Source: Dastarcus helophoroides
Taxonomy: Eukaryota > Arthropoda > Insecta > Coleoptera > Bothrideridae
DNA length: 64,000 nt
Direction of reading: 5' to 3'
NCBI GenBank assembly: GCA_028583605.1
Contig: CM053327.1
Location: 18,587,629-18,651,628 of the forward strand
The position numbers were made by a program, and so were the translations under genes. Below the pieces are notes generated by a model. It was not told the DNA's origin, did not search any database, and was given only the letters and a program-made list of their open reading frames with translations. Below, piece by piece: positions 12,613 through 25,045 of the stretch (its first letter is position 1; each line of letters starts with the position of its first letter).

Positions 12613-12950
12613 AAGACGAAACTCTAAGAAGAAGAAGATCTCGTCAGTTTGGTATATCCAACCCGAATACTGACAAATGTTGTAGTCAGCATTCGTGTGG
12701 GGTACGCCAAAAAATAATTTATAATAACTAACACGCCTTCTGAAACATAAATTTGTGTTAGTCTTTTATACACATATATTAAAGACGAAACTCTAAGAAG
12801 AAGAAGATCTCGTCAGTTTGGTATATCCAACCCGAATACTGACAAATGTTGTAGTCAGCATTCGTGTGGGGTACGCCAAAAAATAATTTATAATAACTAA
12901 CACGCCTTCTGAAACATAAATTTGTGTTAGTCTTTTATACACATATATTA
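12613..12950 (+). repeat. Perfect 169-bp tandem duplication at LINE 3' end
   Basis: Bases 12613-12781 and 12782-12950 are identical base for base as far as I can read. Each begins AAGACGAAACTCTAAGAAG and ends ACACATATATTA. The unit starts seven bases after the LINE stop codon and represents its 3' untranslated region. Perfect identity beside a heavily decayed coding region implies a recent duplication, gene conversion or an assembly artefact. Confidence 0.95.
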
Positions 12951-13676
12951 AAAAATATATCATCAAAGGACAAGTGCACTTTTACAAACTAACAAATAAA
13001 ATTTTCATCAATCACATACATATTTATGTCAGTGGATATTAAAAGATTGTCGAAATTCATGACTTGCCGAGGGAAAAGTTGCAGATTTTGGGAAAGCGTA
13101 AAATCGGATTTATCTAGCGAAAAGGCAAGTAACATAAAATAAACAATTTCCTATAAAATGAGTTAGAGTTAAGGCAGAATCAATCATCCGAAAATAACTA
13201 AATTTTCGATGAGCCGCATTTCCCATTTTCTCCGCAGAACGAACAACAACCGTTTAGGATCTCTGTCTATTTTTAAACCAGGAATACATTTTCGCCTCTG
13301 AGTATTTTATTTTCTTATAAATAATTAAGTTGGATCAAATTCGACCTTTGGGTTTAGACCTATTAAAGATGTAGGTATAGGGTTTAATCACTTAAAAATT
13401 GATTGGCCTTATGTCCAATTTGTGAGTGAAGTGTAATATTTTATTGAGGTAGGTCAGTTCTGCAAGTTTTATATTTGTAATCTCAGCTTAAAGTAGAGCG
13501 CCTACAAATCCCACGTAACCTACACATAAGACGTGGTCATGGATTCTAGAAGAAGGATGCCTCACTCCATAAACATATATACTCACATATGTAAATTGAC
13601 CAAAGTGCATCTAGAAAGTGGAGATGCCTTGATTATTTTTTTTTTCTCTCCCCCTTCGAAAATCATTTGTCAGCGG
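12951..13676. other. No gene seen
   Basis: AT-rich sequence without supportable coding or RNA features. Confidence 0.45.
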
Positions 13677-13962
13677 TAGGGTTGTCACCTGTTGCGGCTA
13701 GATCATCCGGAGATTAGCAAATTGCCACAAAAAAGCGGATTTTAGGTATTCGCTGCTTAGGAAAAATTGTTGATCAAAAAAACTTTTCATATTTCATTTA
13801 TATAAGTTTTGTTTTATCGCTGCAGAGTAAATTCACGATTTAAAGAAAATCTCGTTATCTTCAAGCCGATCAACTCTGAGAAATAATGGATTAATATGGT
13901 GGCCCGGAGATGCTTCGCTAATCTCGAAGACTTCGGGGCAACCCGGAGAGGTGGCAAGCCTA
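13677..13962. mobile_element. 286-bp MITE with TAGGGTTGTCACCT ends
   Basis: The left end TAGGGTTGTCACCT (13677-13690) and the reverse complement of the right end (TAGGCTTGCCACCT, 13949-13962) match at 12 of 14 bases. Homology continues inward for about 45 bp: the left end has GTTGCGGCTAGATCATCC then GGAGATTAGC, and the right end, complemented, has GTTGCCCCGAAGTCTTCG then AGATTAGC. There is no coding capacity. The TAGGGTTGCCACCT-type terminus is common in insect miniature elements. The target-site duplication is not clear. Confidence 0.7.
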
Positions 13963-14094
13963 GTAAATGGTCATGTATGTAGCGTCACTTATACTATGGT
14001 AGCGTGCAGGCGTTGATTAATCAACGGCACAATATATCTATAATACCAATTACAGCTCAGTTATTCTCTTGCAAGGCTACAAATATGCCTTTTT

Positions 14095-14190
14095 ATGTTG
14101 GTAAAACGGACTGGTCCTTGGTTATCTTCAAAAATTGAAAATACAAATCTTGTCCCCTGAAACCAAGATTAAAAAACACACCAAAGGTAT
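14095..14190 (-). mobile_element. Penelope-like family B 3' tail fragment
   Basis: Read on the minus strand, this gives TTTTTTAATCTTGGTTTCAG, then GGGACAAGATTTGTATTTTC and GAAGATAACCAAGGACCAGT. It matches 41405-41490 on the plus strand nearly base for base, downstream of the PLE C-terminal coding remnant there. The hairpin motif itself is absent from this copy. Confidence 0.75.
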
Positions 14191-14890
14191 GCCACCTGAT
14201 TTTTCTATTTCCCCAACATTTCTTTTTTTTCGAAAAAAATATCAATGAACACAGTTAAAAATGACATAAAAATTAAATGAAAAATCGGCAAATGTTGACA
14301 TCTCTAAACAGTTGCTTAGTAGCCATTCAGATAAAAATATTTACTTCGCTACTCATTGGTAGTAAAATTCCATCACTCTTGATATCACGAGAAGGTATTG
14401 TCTATGCCTATTTTCTAAACGCATTTTCGTCGCCGTTTTTTTACGAGAGTTCAATAACCAATATTCTCCTTCTATCTAGCATCCGTAGACGCAAACGTGA
14501 ACACACCAGACAGTGGTGAGTTTGGGGCGTAGCTCAGTAGATGGCAAAATGTCATCCGCAGAGAATGCAGATGTTTCAACTTTAATCAGTTTAATTAACG
14601 CTAACCGAAACTGTAAGTCATGTCGATATTGGTTACAGACTTTAAAAAAAAAAAAAAATGAAATGGTGGGTTTAATACATTTAAAGCACGAAATATCGAG
14701 GGCTTCATAACTGATAGACAAATCAACATCTAGAGTTTACAGAGAAAAAAAAATAAAAACAATTTAAAAAATTCTACGTTTAATATACTTTCTTACTTTT
14801 GGCAGCATTTGTATATGAATAATTATACTCTGTTTACCCAACAGATATAGTTATGTCACTCCTCCTCAAAAAAGACAGGTTCACATGGTA
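14191..14890. other. No gene recognised
   Basis: Small overlapping ORFs of 65-81 codons occur on both strands (14277-14721). They mirror each other and match nothing I know, so I do not call a gene. A run of 14 A bases lies near 14645. Confidence 0.4.
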
Positions 14891-14910
14891 TCAAGAAATA
14901 ACCTATACCT

Positions 14911-15535
14911 ATCCTAGGAGTGAACGCGAGCACTAACTTCTCTTGGGATGATTATGTGCGTGCCATTGCCAAATCCGCCTCTCAGAAGCTAGGCTTTCTT
15001 TTTAGAGGTAAAAAATACTTCACATCTCATTAGCTACTAACACTATACAAAGCTCAAGTTAGGCCAACACTAAAATACTGTTCTCATGTTTGGAGTTCAG
15101 CCCCAAAACACACTTTAGCTCTCTTGGATTCAATTCAAAGAAAAGCGATTCGCTCAATTGATGACGAGAGTCTGACCGATTCTCTCGAAACACTAGAGCA
15201 CGGGCGTATGGTTGGTGACTTGCCTCTTTTCTACAAGTACTATCATGGAAGATGCTCGCAGGAACTAATAGGACTGATCCCCTAAGGGCAAGATTCTTGA
15301 GGCGTACTATACAGTCGGAGACAGCAAATTCCTGTGCGGTCCAGCTTGACACAGTGAGGATTTTTTTTCTATAGAACTTCCAAGTTATGGAACTTGTTAC
15401 CGAAAGTAATTTTTCCCAAAAATTACAACCTATCCTTGTTGAAGAAGGCGGTTCATCGCTATCTATCCTTGTTTCCGCATCCTACTGGCAGTGCTTTAAA
15501 AGCATCATGGGATTACCCTTTGTGAGTGGATTAAA
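14911..15535 (+). mobile_element. Jockey-type LINE, C-terminal ORF2 fragment
   Basis: From the CTA codon at 14914 the frame encodes LGVNASTNFSWDDYVRAIAK, ASQKLGFLFRGKKYF and, after one in-frame TAG, LLTLYKAQVRPTLKYCSHVW. RKAIRSIDDESLTDSLETLE and LPLFYKYYHGRCSQELIGLI follow, then a stop near 15285. After a shift, KLWNLLPK and NLSLLKKAVHRYL-like pieces follow, to about 15.5 kb. This is the region downstream of the RT palm in Jockey/CR1-type ORF2. The endonuclease and RT core are absent. A second copy of the last part lies at 29.17-29.60 kb. The minus-strand 97-codon ORF here is a shadow. Confidence 0.87.
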
Positions 15536-15723
15536 TAAAAAAAAATCAACGTTGCTAATGATGCGATCCACCAAACTTGTTTAGGTGTGTGTGATACGCG
15601 ATTTTCAAATACAAACCAGCAGAAAATGCAAGAGGGGAAGAGAACCGAGATAAATATATTGGATGTGTGAATATGACTTCGCCTTTTTTTGTTAAAGTAA
15701 AACAAGTTTAGTTTTTTAGAAAA

Positions 15724-16645
15724 TGAAAAAAAAGTTTATTGGGAGTAGGCTCCATCTGCAGCTACAACCTTCGCCCATCTATTTATGTATTCCTTGCTTG
15801 AAGAAGTCCTCGTCTTTTGAGCTTATCCAATTATCAATCCAAAATTTGATACTTTCGTATGACGTAAACCGTTTTCCAGTAAGATCTGAATGCATCGTTC
15901 GGAATAGGTGATCTGGGGAATATGGCGGGTGAAGTAACACTTCCCAGTACCTGTCCAGTCTAAATATTTTTTTACGGACTTCTGCGGTATGTGATTTGGC
16001 ATTGTCATGTTGAAGAATTAATTTGCTTGTGCCTGTTCCTGGTCGTTTTTCGTCAAACGCATTAGTTGTCGTCGGTGAATTTTCTCAGTTAATAATTTCA
16101 GAAGAGTTATAGTAACTTATAATATACAACACCTTTCTGATTACCACCAAATGAGAGCATGACCTTGGCATAGTAAATATTTCTTTTTGGCTGTGATGGG
16201 TTCACTTGGCTTCATCCTCAAGCTTTTTTGCGTTTAGGGATTCTCATAATGTATCAATTTTTTATCTCCTATAACTATTCGAGCAAAAATCCTTTTCTTT
16301 GCTGTCTTCGAAGCAACATTTCATACATGATTATTCGACGTTCCATGTCTCTTTCTTTCAATTCATGTGGAACCCTAGTTGTCAGCTTCTTGAACCATTC
16401 CTATTGTTTGTAACCGCTTTGCAACAGTTGAACGATCAACATTTAATGTTGCAGCTAATTCGGATTGAGTTTGACAAAAATCAATAATGCTTCCAATTTA
16501 GCATCTTCAAATTTTTTTGGTGGTTTTCCATATTCTTTGTCCTCAGTGCTAAAATCGTCGAAACTATTCCTTACCAGTTGTATTAGATGGAGCATGCTCA
16601 CGATAAATCTCCACAAGCAAACGATAAGTTTCTGCTACATTTGGA
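15724..16645 (-). mobile_element. mariner-family transposase relic
   Basis: On the minus strand the order, from high to low coordinate, is: a leader with KPPKKFEDAKLE-like sequence (about 16.51 kb); QSELAATLNVDRSTVAKRLQ, the helix-turn-helix (about 16.40-16.46 kb); ELKERDMERR (about 16.35 kb); KGFLLE; then a shifted catalytic core; LILQHDNAKSHTAEVRK, the catalytic-Asp region (about 15.98-16.02 kb); YWEVLLHPPYSPDHLF (about 15.91 kb); and LTGKRFTSYESIKFWIDNWI with FFKQGIHKWAKVVAADGAY (15.74-15.88 kb). The order and motifs match a cecropia-type mariner. Several frameshifts and stops break it, and I could not define its inverted repeats. It is a different subfamily from the 3.3-kb element. Confidence 0.87.
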
Positions 16646-16957
16646 AAACTATGAAGTAGTTAATACTTAATGGATATGTTCCAAATAAAATTATTTCAAA
16701 TGTCTTGAATTTTGTGAATCCTTCAGAAAAACATGTAATGCCAACGATAATTTTGAAACCATGTTTTGTTTGCAGACACATAATTTATTTTTATTCTTTG
16801 TCTTCTTCGCCGCAACATTCAAATAGTTTGGTATTGGTTTTGGGAAAGTATGAACCCGAGTATTCTTGAAGTACACAGTATCTAGGTTAAACGTTTGGAC
16901 TGATATGTCAGGAAATTCTGTCTTTGGGGCGTTATTCATAAATAAAAACTAACTATC
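16646..16957. other. No gene recognised
   Basis: An 82-codon minus-strand ORF (16691-16939) is present, but I recognise nothing in it. It borders the palindrome and is not duplicated on the other side. Confidence 0.4.
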
Positions 16958-18828
16958 GACAAATAGGCCAGTGAAATTAGGATTTTTTGGTGAAATAATT
17001 TGGAAAAAACTAAAAACTATTTTAATGCCTTTATTTGATGTTGAATATCAGTAATCTGAGTTTAAATGGTCTCAGGAGCTGAGCTTAATTTTCCAGCCAA
17101 AAAAAAAAACCAGAGAATTTTCTGACCTTTTTTCCATTTTTCAGTAATAACTCTTAAACGGGGCTTTTTACCGAAAAAATAGTTGTTATAAGAATTGTAG
17201 AGCAATAAATTCCGGTTAAAATGGATACCAGAAACTTTAATTCAGTGCAGTGGTATAGCAGCAATTGAGAGCCAAAAAAGGGCAGTTTTTTGCCCCTTGT
17301 ATGAAATTTGTACAAACTTACTAAACATGCATACGTAACTTTGAAACTGCTATTCTAATCTAAAAACCTTGTAGAATAAGGATTGTAGAGCATTAAATTT
17401 TGCATCTTGGGAGTACGCAAATATTTAAATTGGAGTAATTTTACGTAAACATATGCACATAAATCCATTCCGTTCATGTTTGATACGTATAAATTACCTT
17501 TGGCTCTAATGTAAATATAATTTAATTATATCATCCAATTAGAAACTGATTTTTCAATTTAATAACATTTTTTTATTCCTTGTAAAAGTCAAAGAACAGA
17601 AAAAAAATTGGTGAACTAGTTTGAAACAGTTTTATGAGTGTACACTTTTCTTCCCCGAAATCATCGAGTTCTTCGCATTCACCCAGTTTTCTCACCGAGA
17701 CAGAATATTAAAACATAATCATTGACAAGTAAAGGGACGGTCATTTTTTACTTCGTCCCGTGCCCGAGTGCTTTCTGATTTTTTTTAAATTGCTAAGCAT
17801 ATACTTTATTCTCCCAATTTGTAGAAGCTTCAGCTACTCAGCAATTGCAAAGGAGAGCATCCTATTTTACATGCTTTAAGCAGATGCAATATCACTGGGA
17901 AAATAAAGTAAATATTTTTCAAATTAAAAAAAATCAGAGGAAAGTACTTGAACGCCTATTAGCACCATTTCACCAATACATCTGAAACTTATCCAAGTAT
18001 TAGAGAAGGAAATAAAAATATCTCCGCCTGTTTACATGTTAATAGCTATGTTTTGATCTTCTTTTTCGGTGAATGAAATGCATACATGCGAAAACTCGAT
18101 AATTAGAAGGAAGAAATACGGCGTACACTCATAAAACGTTGTGTAGATATCTTTGCTAGTTTTGTCTGTTCTTTGGCGTTTACAAGAAATAAAAAATTGT
18201 TATCAAACTGAAAAATCCTTTTTTAACCAGATAATCATATATTTAAATTTGATTTACAATAAAGCTGGAGGTAATTTAAATACCAAGCACACATATAAAG
18301 AATGCGTACTAGGGAATAACTAATTAGGTAGATTTATGTGCATATGTATAGGTAAAATTACTCCAATTTAAATATTTTGGTACTTCCTAGACGCAAAATT
18401 TAATATTCTATAACTTTTATTTTACAAGTTTTTTAAGTTAGAAAAGCAGTTTCAAAGTTACGTATGTATGTTTAGTGAGTTCGTACAAATTCATATAAGA
18501 GGCAAAAAAGTACCCTATTTTGGATCTTAATTGCTGCTATAACACTGCACCAAATTTTAAGTTTCAGGTATGCATTTAAACTAGAATTTAATGCTCTACA
18601 ATTATTGTAATAACAATTTTTTTCCATAAGAAGCACCGTCTAAGAGTTATCACTGAAAAATGAGAAAAGGTTCAAAAAATTCGCGGTTTCTTTGGGCTGG
18701 AAAGTTAAGCTCATCTCCCGAGACCGTGTAAACTCAGATTGCTGATACTTAATATCAAGTAAAGGCAGCTCTTTCTGAATTATTTTACTAAGCTTGTCAT
18801 TTTAAGACTAATTTCACTGTCCTAAAAT
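16958..18828. repeat. 1.87-kb foldback palindrome
   Basis: The left arm (about 16958-17820) and right arm (about 17890-18828) are imperfect reverse complements almost throughout. Examples: left CAGTGAAATTAG against right CTAATTTCACTG at the outer ends; left ATCAGTAATCTGAGTTTA against right TAAACTCAGATTGCTGAT; left AGTTTTATGAGTGTACA against right GTACACTCATAAAACGTT; and near the centre left CTGATTTTTTTTAAATT against right AATTAAAAAAAATCAG. The unpaired loop is only about 70 bp. The arms diverge by substitutions and small indels, so it is old. I see no transposase, target duplication or long ORF. Confidence 0.85.
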
Positions 18829-20690
18829 ACTTAATATGCTTCGAAACCAAACAATTTGGGATGTTCAAGCATTGAATATAAATTTTGTGGATGTTTTGTT
18901 TTTATTGAACACCACCGGTCGCGATTTGTTCTATTATGTGAAACATTCGAGCATCATAAAATATATTATGTCAAAATCATACTATATTCTAGATTTCATA
19001 AATGTATCGGTGGAAAACAAAACATTTTTGTGTCAAAAGTGTATTAAAATGCTTTTATTAAAGCGGAAGCGTTTAATTAATATTCGAATAAAAGTAAAGT
19101 TCTGGTTAATTTAAATTGTTACTATTTAGGAAAAATATTTTGCCAAAATTTAATTAGGAATTGTGAAAACTTTTTCAATTTAGTTTATTTCGAGGCAAAA
19201 GCACAAATTAGTTTAATGTTATCTTTAACTTAATTCCGATTTATTCTTACAAAAATACCAAGACCACTTCATAAGCAGTTTTATTCTAGAATAAATTGAC
19301 TTTTAAATCTTCCTTATCGAGCCGCCTGATCTTAACTGGATGTGCTTAGTTGTAAAGTTCCTTAAATTTGTGCGTATCTTAAAGCTATCCTAAATCTCAT
19401 CCTCCCTTTCGATTAGGTGAATTGCTACCAAAAAAAAGATCACATTCAAGCCTGCAAATAAACAAGCGGTAACTACGACTAGTTTGTAGCGGTATTGTTA
19501 TAATTTTATTATTGTACACCACAACCATTGCGTTGGTCGTGGTTTGCTTTATTATCGGGAAATGCCAAAAAAAGGACTCTTTGCCATAAAAATTTTTAAG
19601 TATATCTGAATAATTTTGCAGGAAATCAGTTGTAATATAAATTTTTGGATAAATGAGATCTTTCTTTAGACGATGATATCATTTTCTACATTTTCAAATT
19701 GTGATTAACTCTAAAATTCGTCATTGAAAAGCGACTGTCAGTCTAGGTGAATGTCTATTATCACGCTACAGGTCGCAATTCTTAACCGATTTTTGCTATT
19801 TATGTTTCTATCCACTCAAAATTTGTCAGACTAGAGCCTCATTGATTTTGCTGATGGTTGATCAAATGGTATAATTTTTATTAGAGAAAAACTTAGTGTA
19901 TTAGAGAAAAATCAAACTTAGAAATCTCAAGTCTTTAGAACTTTCATTCATATTTTAGATCAAGTTTTCCTAAGCACAGTGTCATCGCCCAAGAATAAAA
20001 ATCACTGCTGATATTTAATGTAAGATAGCTGAAAACTAGCTAGAAACAACATTATACGGTAGTATAATTATCGTGGAAATGGAAGCTGCTGAAATTACGC
20101 ACTGACTTTTGGCTTATAATTTTTGTTTTTTATAAATCCTCTTAATAAATTTACTAAACAAGATTCATTTTTATTGACAACCTGTAACTGGTAATATGGT
20201 AACTACAATATGATGGGGAATATTTTTTGGGAAATGCATGTGGCATAAGGTTTATTTCTTTGGGAATAGTTTTGGAGACAGAAGTAGATTTTTATATGTT
20301 GAACTTGAAGACGAACTTTCTGCTTTTTGCGAAAATTTAACTATATTTACTACCAATAATGTCAATAATTAGAGTAATACTAAAAGTGACTCTTTTCTTC
20401 TAAAACATATTTACTTGAATTATTACCTGATCTGGATCGATATTGTAGTTGCGATAATATATGATGTATATGTAGTGTCATAGTTAGCTTTCAACGGACC
20501 AATTGCACGATGTTAAATTTAGGCCTCCAGAAAAAAAATGTGGTAGCCAACCACCAAAAGACTATCATCATCATCATTTCTGGACCCATTTTTTAATTTT
20601 GGCTCTGTGTGGTTGCATCTGTTGAACCTAAATCGCAACGACTCTGTGTGCCTACGTATATTTATGGCAAGATATTATCTCATAAATCGA
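18829..20690. other. AT-rich sequence, no gene seen
   Basis: A 92-codon plus-strand ORF at 18836-19114 is Ile/Lys/Leu-rich and unrecognised. The remainder has only short frames and no element ends that I can pair. Confidence 0.4.
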
Positions 20691-21310
20691 TGATATCGAA
20701 AAAAAATCCTGAAACAAAACGAAACTCAATCTGTTTTTCACATAATTTGAATTTCTTCTGCAAATTCTTAATCTTTACACTATAAAGAAAAGAGTGGAAC
20801 TATAAAAATTTAGGCTTCTATTAAAATTTTTAAATTTCCTTTAAAATTTCGAGCTTATATATTTTGTTTATATGTCTCAAAATTTGTATTTTTCTAAAAA
20901 TTTTGAATTTGAGCTTTTTTGTTTTGTTAACTCAAAATGACTATTTTATAGTTTTTACTTTTATAATAATCATTCTACTTTTCCCAAATTTTGTCTAAAA
21001 ATATTGACCCTTTTTGAACATCTAGTCAGAAATGTTGACTTTTTATTAATGCTTGAAAGGAAAGATTTTTTCAAAATTTCCACTCATGTAATTTTTAACC
21101 TTTCCCAAAATTTCCATTTTCATATTTAATTTACATCTTTTCAAAAACTCTGGATTTTTTCAAAATTGGGACTTTCTTACAAATTTTACTTAAAATTCGC
21201 TGTTTTTGAAAATTTTGAACTTTTTTCAAAATTTTGACGTGTTTTTCCCAAAATGTTTACTTTTTCCGAAAGTTTGACCCTTTACAATCTCTACAAAAAT
21301 ATTTATTTTT
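20690..21310. repeat. T-rich degenerate repeat tract
   Basis: Repeated variants of AAAATTTTGACTTTTT and TTTCAAAATTTCCACT, with the same orientation and texture as 4.2-5.6 and 53-58.9 kb. Confidence 0.55.
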
Positions 21311-24052
21311 CATAATTGTCGGTATACCTGTTAACGACTCATAAAATTTTAAAGCGCAAAACAACACATGCTATTTCCATAAGAAACTTTGTGGATTATC
21401 TTAGAGTTGAGAAGCCGAGCTTAAATTTTTAGAGATTTTTTATTAATAGATTTTTTAATAATAATGAATGTAGTAAAAAATAGATTGATTTGACATGATA
21501 TTTATTACATAAAAAAATTATAATCCACAATGTTATGCTCTACAAAGTAACATGAGAAACTGGAGATATATAAAATACTCACTTATGATGAAAGTGCGGA
21601 ATTTTCAACCTTGAATTTAGGCCTAGGTGTATATTTTACAAAGTTTAGGAGCTAACCCTTATAACTGAAGTTTGCACAATCTTCTTACATGTTTGCTGTG
21701 TTACTAAAGTGATTTAACCTACCGTGAACTTTTCTTGTAGAATAACTATTAGAAACTTAGTTATGTAAGCTTTCCTAATTAAAGTGCAACTTAAATGTTT
21801 GTTCATCTGAATAGAGATACTTACTGGTAATAAAAGACTTTCGGATATTACTTATCATCCTGCTTATTATGTGCGTGTGTGTTGGTATATGCTTTAGCGC
21901 GCTTATTATTTTGCCACATAGTTTTGTACATTGATGGTTTCTGAGCAAGGATTTTATACATCAATTTCTAAAACCACATACAATTTTGTCTTTTTACTCT
22001 GTTGAAAGGTTCCGATATCCTTTTTGTGAAATATTTCTTCATTCATTGCGAATTCTCTTCTTTAGATTTTCAAGATGATCTGGCTGCGATAGAATATTTT
22101 CTTTTTCTTTAGTCAAGCGGTGTTAAATCTGGCGACTCAGCTAGCCATTCAATAAAAACCAACTATTGTAAAACAAGATTAAAATTATGCTATAAAATGT
22201 TCAAATTATTCCTTCAGTATACAAAAATGGCTTGAATTCTAGACCGGGCGAATTCTAGCTAAAATTGTAGGTGCTATTTTTGCGATACTGTGAAAAATGA
22301 TGTCACCTACATATTTTAATTAACTATTCCTCTTATTCATGAATTCCTGCATTGGTTTGCATTTAGGACTCGTAAGGGTGGTACTTGTGTGTAATCTATT
22401 ATTTAAGAGTCTTCATTATATCGTTTACATTAATACATGCGACTAGTGTATTTTTCATCGTGGAAGAGATGATTAGGTTTTTTGTGTCATATTATTCAAA
22501 CATATAAAATTTACTTTTATATTTTTGACTTCGGTGTTACCAGATTTCTGTTTTAAATTCTCAACTTCTTGAAAAACTTTCTTCTTTATTAAGGAAATTA
22601 ACTAGATTGTTTTCAGTAGTGAGCTATATTGGATCTGCAATTGATAATTTCTCTTGATTCCACAGGTAAACCAAACAGTGTCTGAAGATGATGATCTGGC
22701 TGAACTAAAGCTCCTCTCGTACATTTAGGTCAGATTTTAATTCAGATACCCCAAGTAACTCTTTAGATTTATTCTCTTTAATAATACAATCGACTGCGGT
22801 TGTTTCTGGTCAATAGTCAGATCTGCATATTGTGGGATGTGAGTTAAAGAAGAGTCTTGGCTCCTGCAAACTTTAAGTTAATTGTTCCGAAAAGCATGTC
22901 CTTTCTAAATTTTGCGAATATAATGCAAATTACAGGATATAATAAAATACTTATTGCTACATTCGATTTAGAAAAGTGTATTTAGGAAGATCGTTAATTT
23001 AAGAGTTCATCAATTTAATCTTACAATTTTGTGCTGCACATCCTTCGAAAGCCATTAATTTTTTGCCCAGCAGAACTAACTGATACTTTTCCGTTTAGGT
23101 GGACGGCAATTAAGCCGTTTATAAGGGCAGCAAAAAGCACATCAACTTCTGAGGACGCGAGGAGTGAAGTGGACGTGTTCATTTCTATCAGATTTCTATC
23201 CGTATCAGATTAAATGTAAACTAGCAATGTCAGTGTAAGAGATTCGTACGACCCTTTTCAAATAACGGCTCATACCCTGCGAAATATCAAAGGCGGCTTT
23301 GGCTACATATTGACCCTGCCTGCGTAGCGCGACATTATCAATATAACTGCTGTCCACACGTTTCTGTCAAGCTCAAACAACTTTGATTGGCACCTACGGC
23401 GTTTTTACGACATGCTTGTGTTATGTGTACCTAATCTTTGCGGACCGGTAATTAAAATTGGTGTGTTGTACAAAAGTTTACTGTCGGGTTTTACGTCACA
23501 ACACGTGAAGCTGTAAAATCTAAATTTTCAATGATATTATCTTCTTTATACTTTTTTGGAATCTTTATTTTAAGTAACAATGTGCCACGTAGCTCAGTGG
23601 ATTTATTTTAATGCCTAGATCAATATGTCATTGTTTAATAAAATTTTTAATGCTAGCTGACAAGAAGTTTGTAGAATTTGAAAAATTTAACCCCTTTTCT
23701 TCCACTATAAAAATAATCAAATATTCAACAAGGTACAAATATTTGTCTGTGATAATTTCGATCTTCACTTACTGAAATATGTTGAAGTACACTTTAAACA
23801 GCTTTAACAGAGTTTTTTTTTTATTTTAAATTTTATTTACACTTCCGACAAGTTTCGGTATAAAAAGGGTATTTAAAAAGGGTGGTGGTGTGTCTAAGCT
23901 AAGGAGGGCCAGTGATGGGTATCTCGAAAACAACAAGAGGTGCAGATTAGGGTTAAGCAGGGAAAAGTTGCGCAATTAAAAGAGTTAGGGATTTAAAAAA
24001 ATGCATATCTTCACAGTTTTTGTTTAACTTTTTTCTGACGTTGATTCATGAC
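21311..24052. other. No gene confidently recognised
   Basis: The stretch is mostly AT-rich with short frames. The portion 23.00-23.52 kb is richer in G+C and CpG and contains one small minus-strand ORF, listed separately. A gene fragment or a decayed element could lie there, but I cannot identify it. Confidence 0.4.
23021..23182 (-). CDS. Unrecognised 53-codon ORF in a GC-richer patch
   Basis: A minus-strand frame opens at ATG 23182 and ends with TAA at 23021. The predicted peptide starts MNTSTSLLASSEVDVLFAAL and continues with a GLIAVHLNGKVSVSSAG segment. The codons use more G/C in third position than the surroundings, and the local sequence is CpG-richer, so it may be a fragment of a true exon or of an element. 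The frame stays open nine codons upstream of the ATG before TAA. I do not recognise the family. The opposite-strand 60-codon ORF overlaps the same bases and looks like the shadow. Low confidence that it is a gene. Confidence 0.2.
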   Translation of the reverse strand: MNTSTSLLASSEVDVLFAALINGLIAVHLNGKVSVSSAGQKINGFRRMCSTKL

Positions 24053-25045
24053 TAGTGATGAGCAAAATTGCTTTTTACAAGTAGCAGTTACGTGTTGCTC
24101 CTGCTACAACCAAGTAACAGTTTTAAATAGCTGCTACTTTTGTCTCTGTTACTTATTATGAATACGCCTTAGGCGATCGCATATCGCAGTCGCAGTATAC
24201 GGAAAGTCGGAACGGAATGGAGCGAAGCAAGCAGCAACTTATAAAGAGTACCTGCTACTCCTACTTTGTCACTGTTATTGCGGGAATCTACCGAGGAGCA
24301 ACCGACTAGAAATAGCTGCTACTCCACTAAACTGTTCCTGCTACTTAGTCGTTCCTGCTACTTTGTCACGATATGATTAAACAATAACAGTACCTCGCTA
24401 AATCACTGAAAGTCGCAGTTAGTTCGGACGATAGGAGAATTGGTACATGGATAAGTTTTAAATTCATTTGGCAGACAATCATCTTTTATAAAGAGAAACT
24501 CGATTATAGGATATAACACTGAGCATTTTTGCTGTTATAAGAATTTTAAGAGACGCCTGAATTTATAAGAGATAAACATGTGATTTGAATCGTAAAATTT
24601 CCCAGTCAGTAACAAGTAAAGTTACTAGTACAATTTAGCTGTTTTATTTTGACATAATCTTCTAATAATAACTAATTAAAGACAAAGAAGGGTAAAAATA
24701 TAAAATAAGCTTCATGATTATCAATATCACTTATTGTTTATTACAAGATCGAAATGATTTACATTCAAATTTAACATTAGAACTCCAAGATGCTTCCGAC
24801 TATAGGAGAGAAAAACTGATAAGGCCTATAACTCCCTCAGGAAACGGATCGAAATTACAAGGAGTTAACAGAGTCAAGTAAGTAAAGTAGCAGGTAGCGG
24901 TAACGTTATGTATACCAACTGCGACTGAAAGATCTTATATGTTCCAAAAGTAGCAGTTACTTTTAGGAACTGATTACTGTTCCAACTGCTACCCAATAAG
25001 TAGCATTGACAAAGTAGCAGATTGCTATGTAGCAACCCAACACTA
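24053..25045. mobile_element. hAT-like non-autonomous element
   Basis: The left end starts TAGTGATGAGCAAAATTGCT. The complement of the right end starts TAGTGTTGGGTTGCTACATA. The TAGTG(T/A)TG(G/A)G terminus and many subterminal copies of AAGTAGCAG / CTGCTACTT in both orientations are typical of hAT-superfamily elements. Flanking octamers TTCATGAC (left) and TATATGAC (right, if the element ends at CAC) agree at 6 of 8 bases, suggesting an eroded 8-bp target duplication. No transposase segment is visible in the 993 bp. Confidence 0.65.

Noticed and set aside
15059..15352. 97-codon minus-strand ORF
   Set aside because: Antisense shadow of the Jockey-type fragment, whose plus-strand translation gives clear family motifs. 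The same applies to 29171-29398.
16691..19114. ORFs flanking the palindrome (16691-16939 and 18836-19114) as part of its arms
   Set aside because: The two flanks are not reverse complements of each other, so the palindrome ends at about 16958 and 18828.
22681..22715. CTGAAGATGATGATCTGGCTGAACT resembling the CTGAAGA motif families
   Set aside because: No GAAAC follows and no hairpin of matching stems forms; treated as chance.
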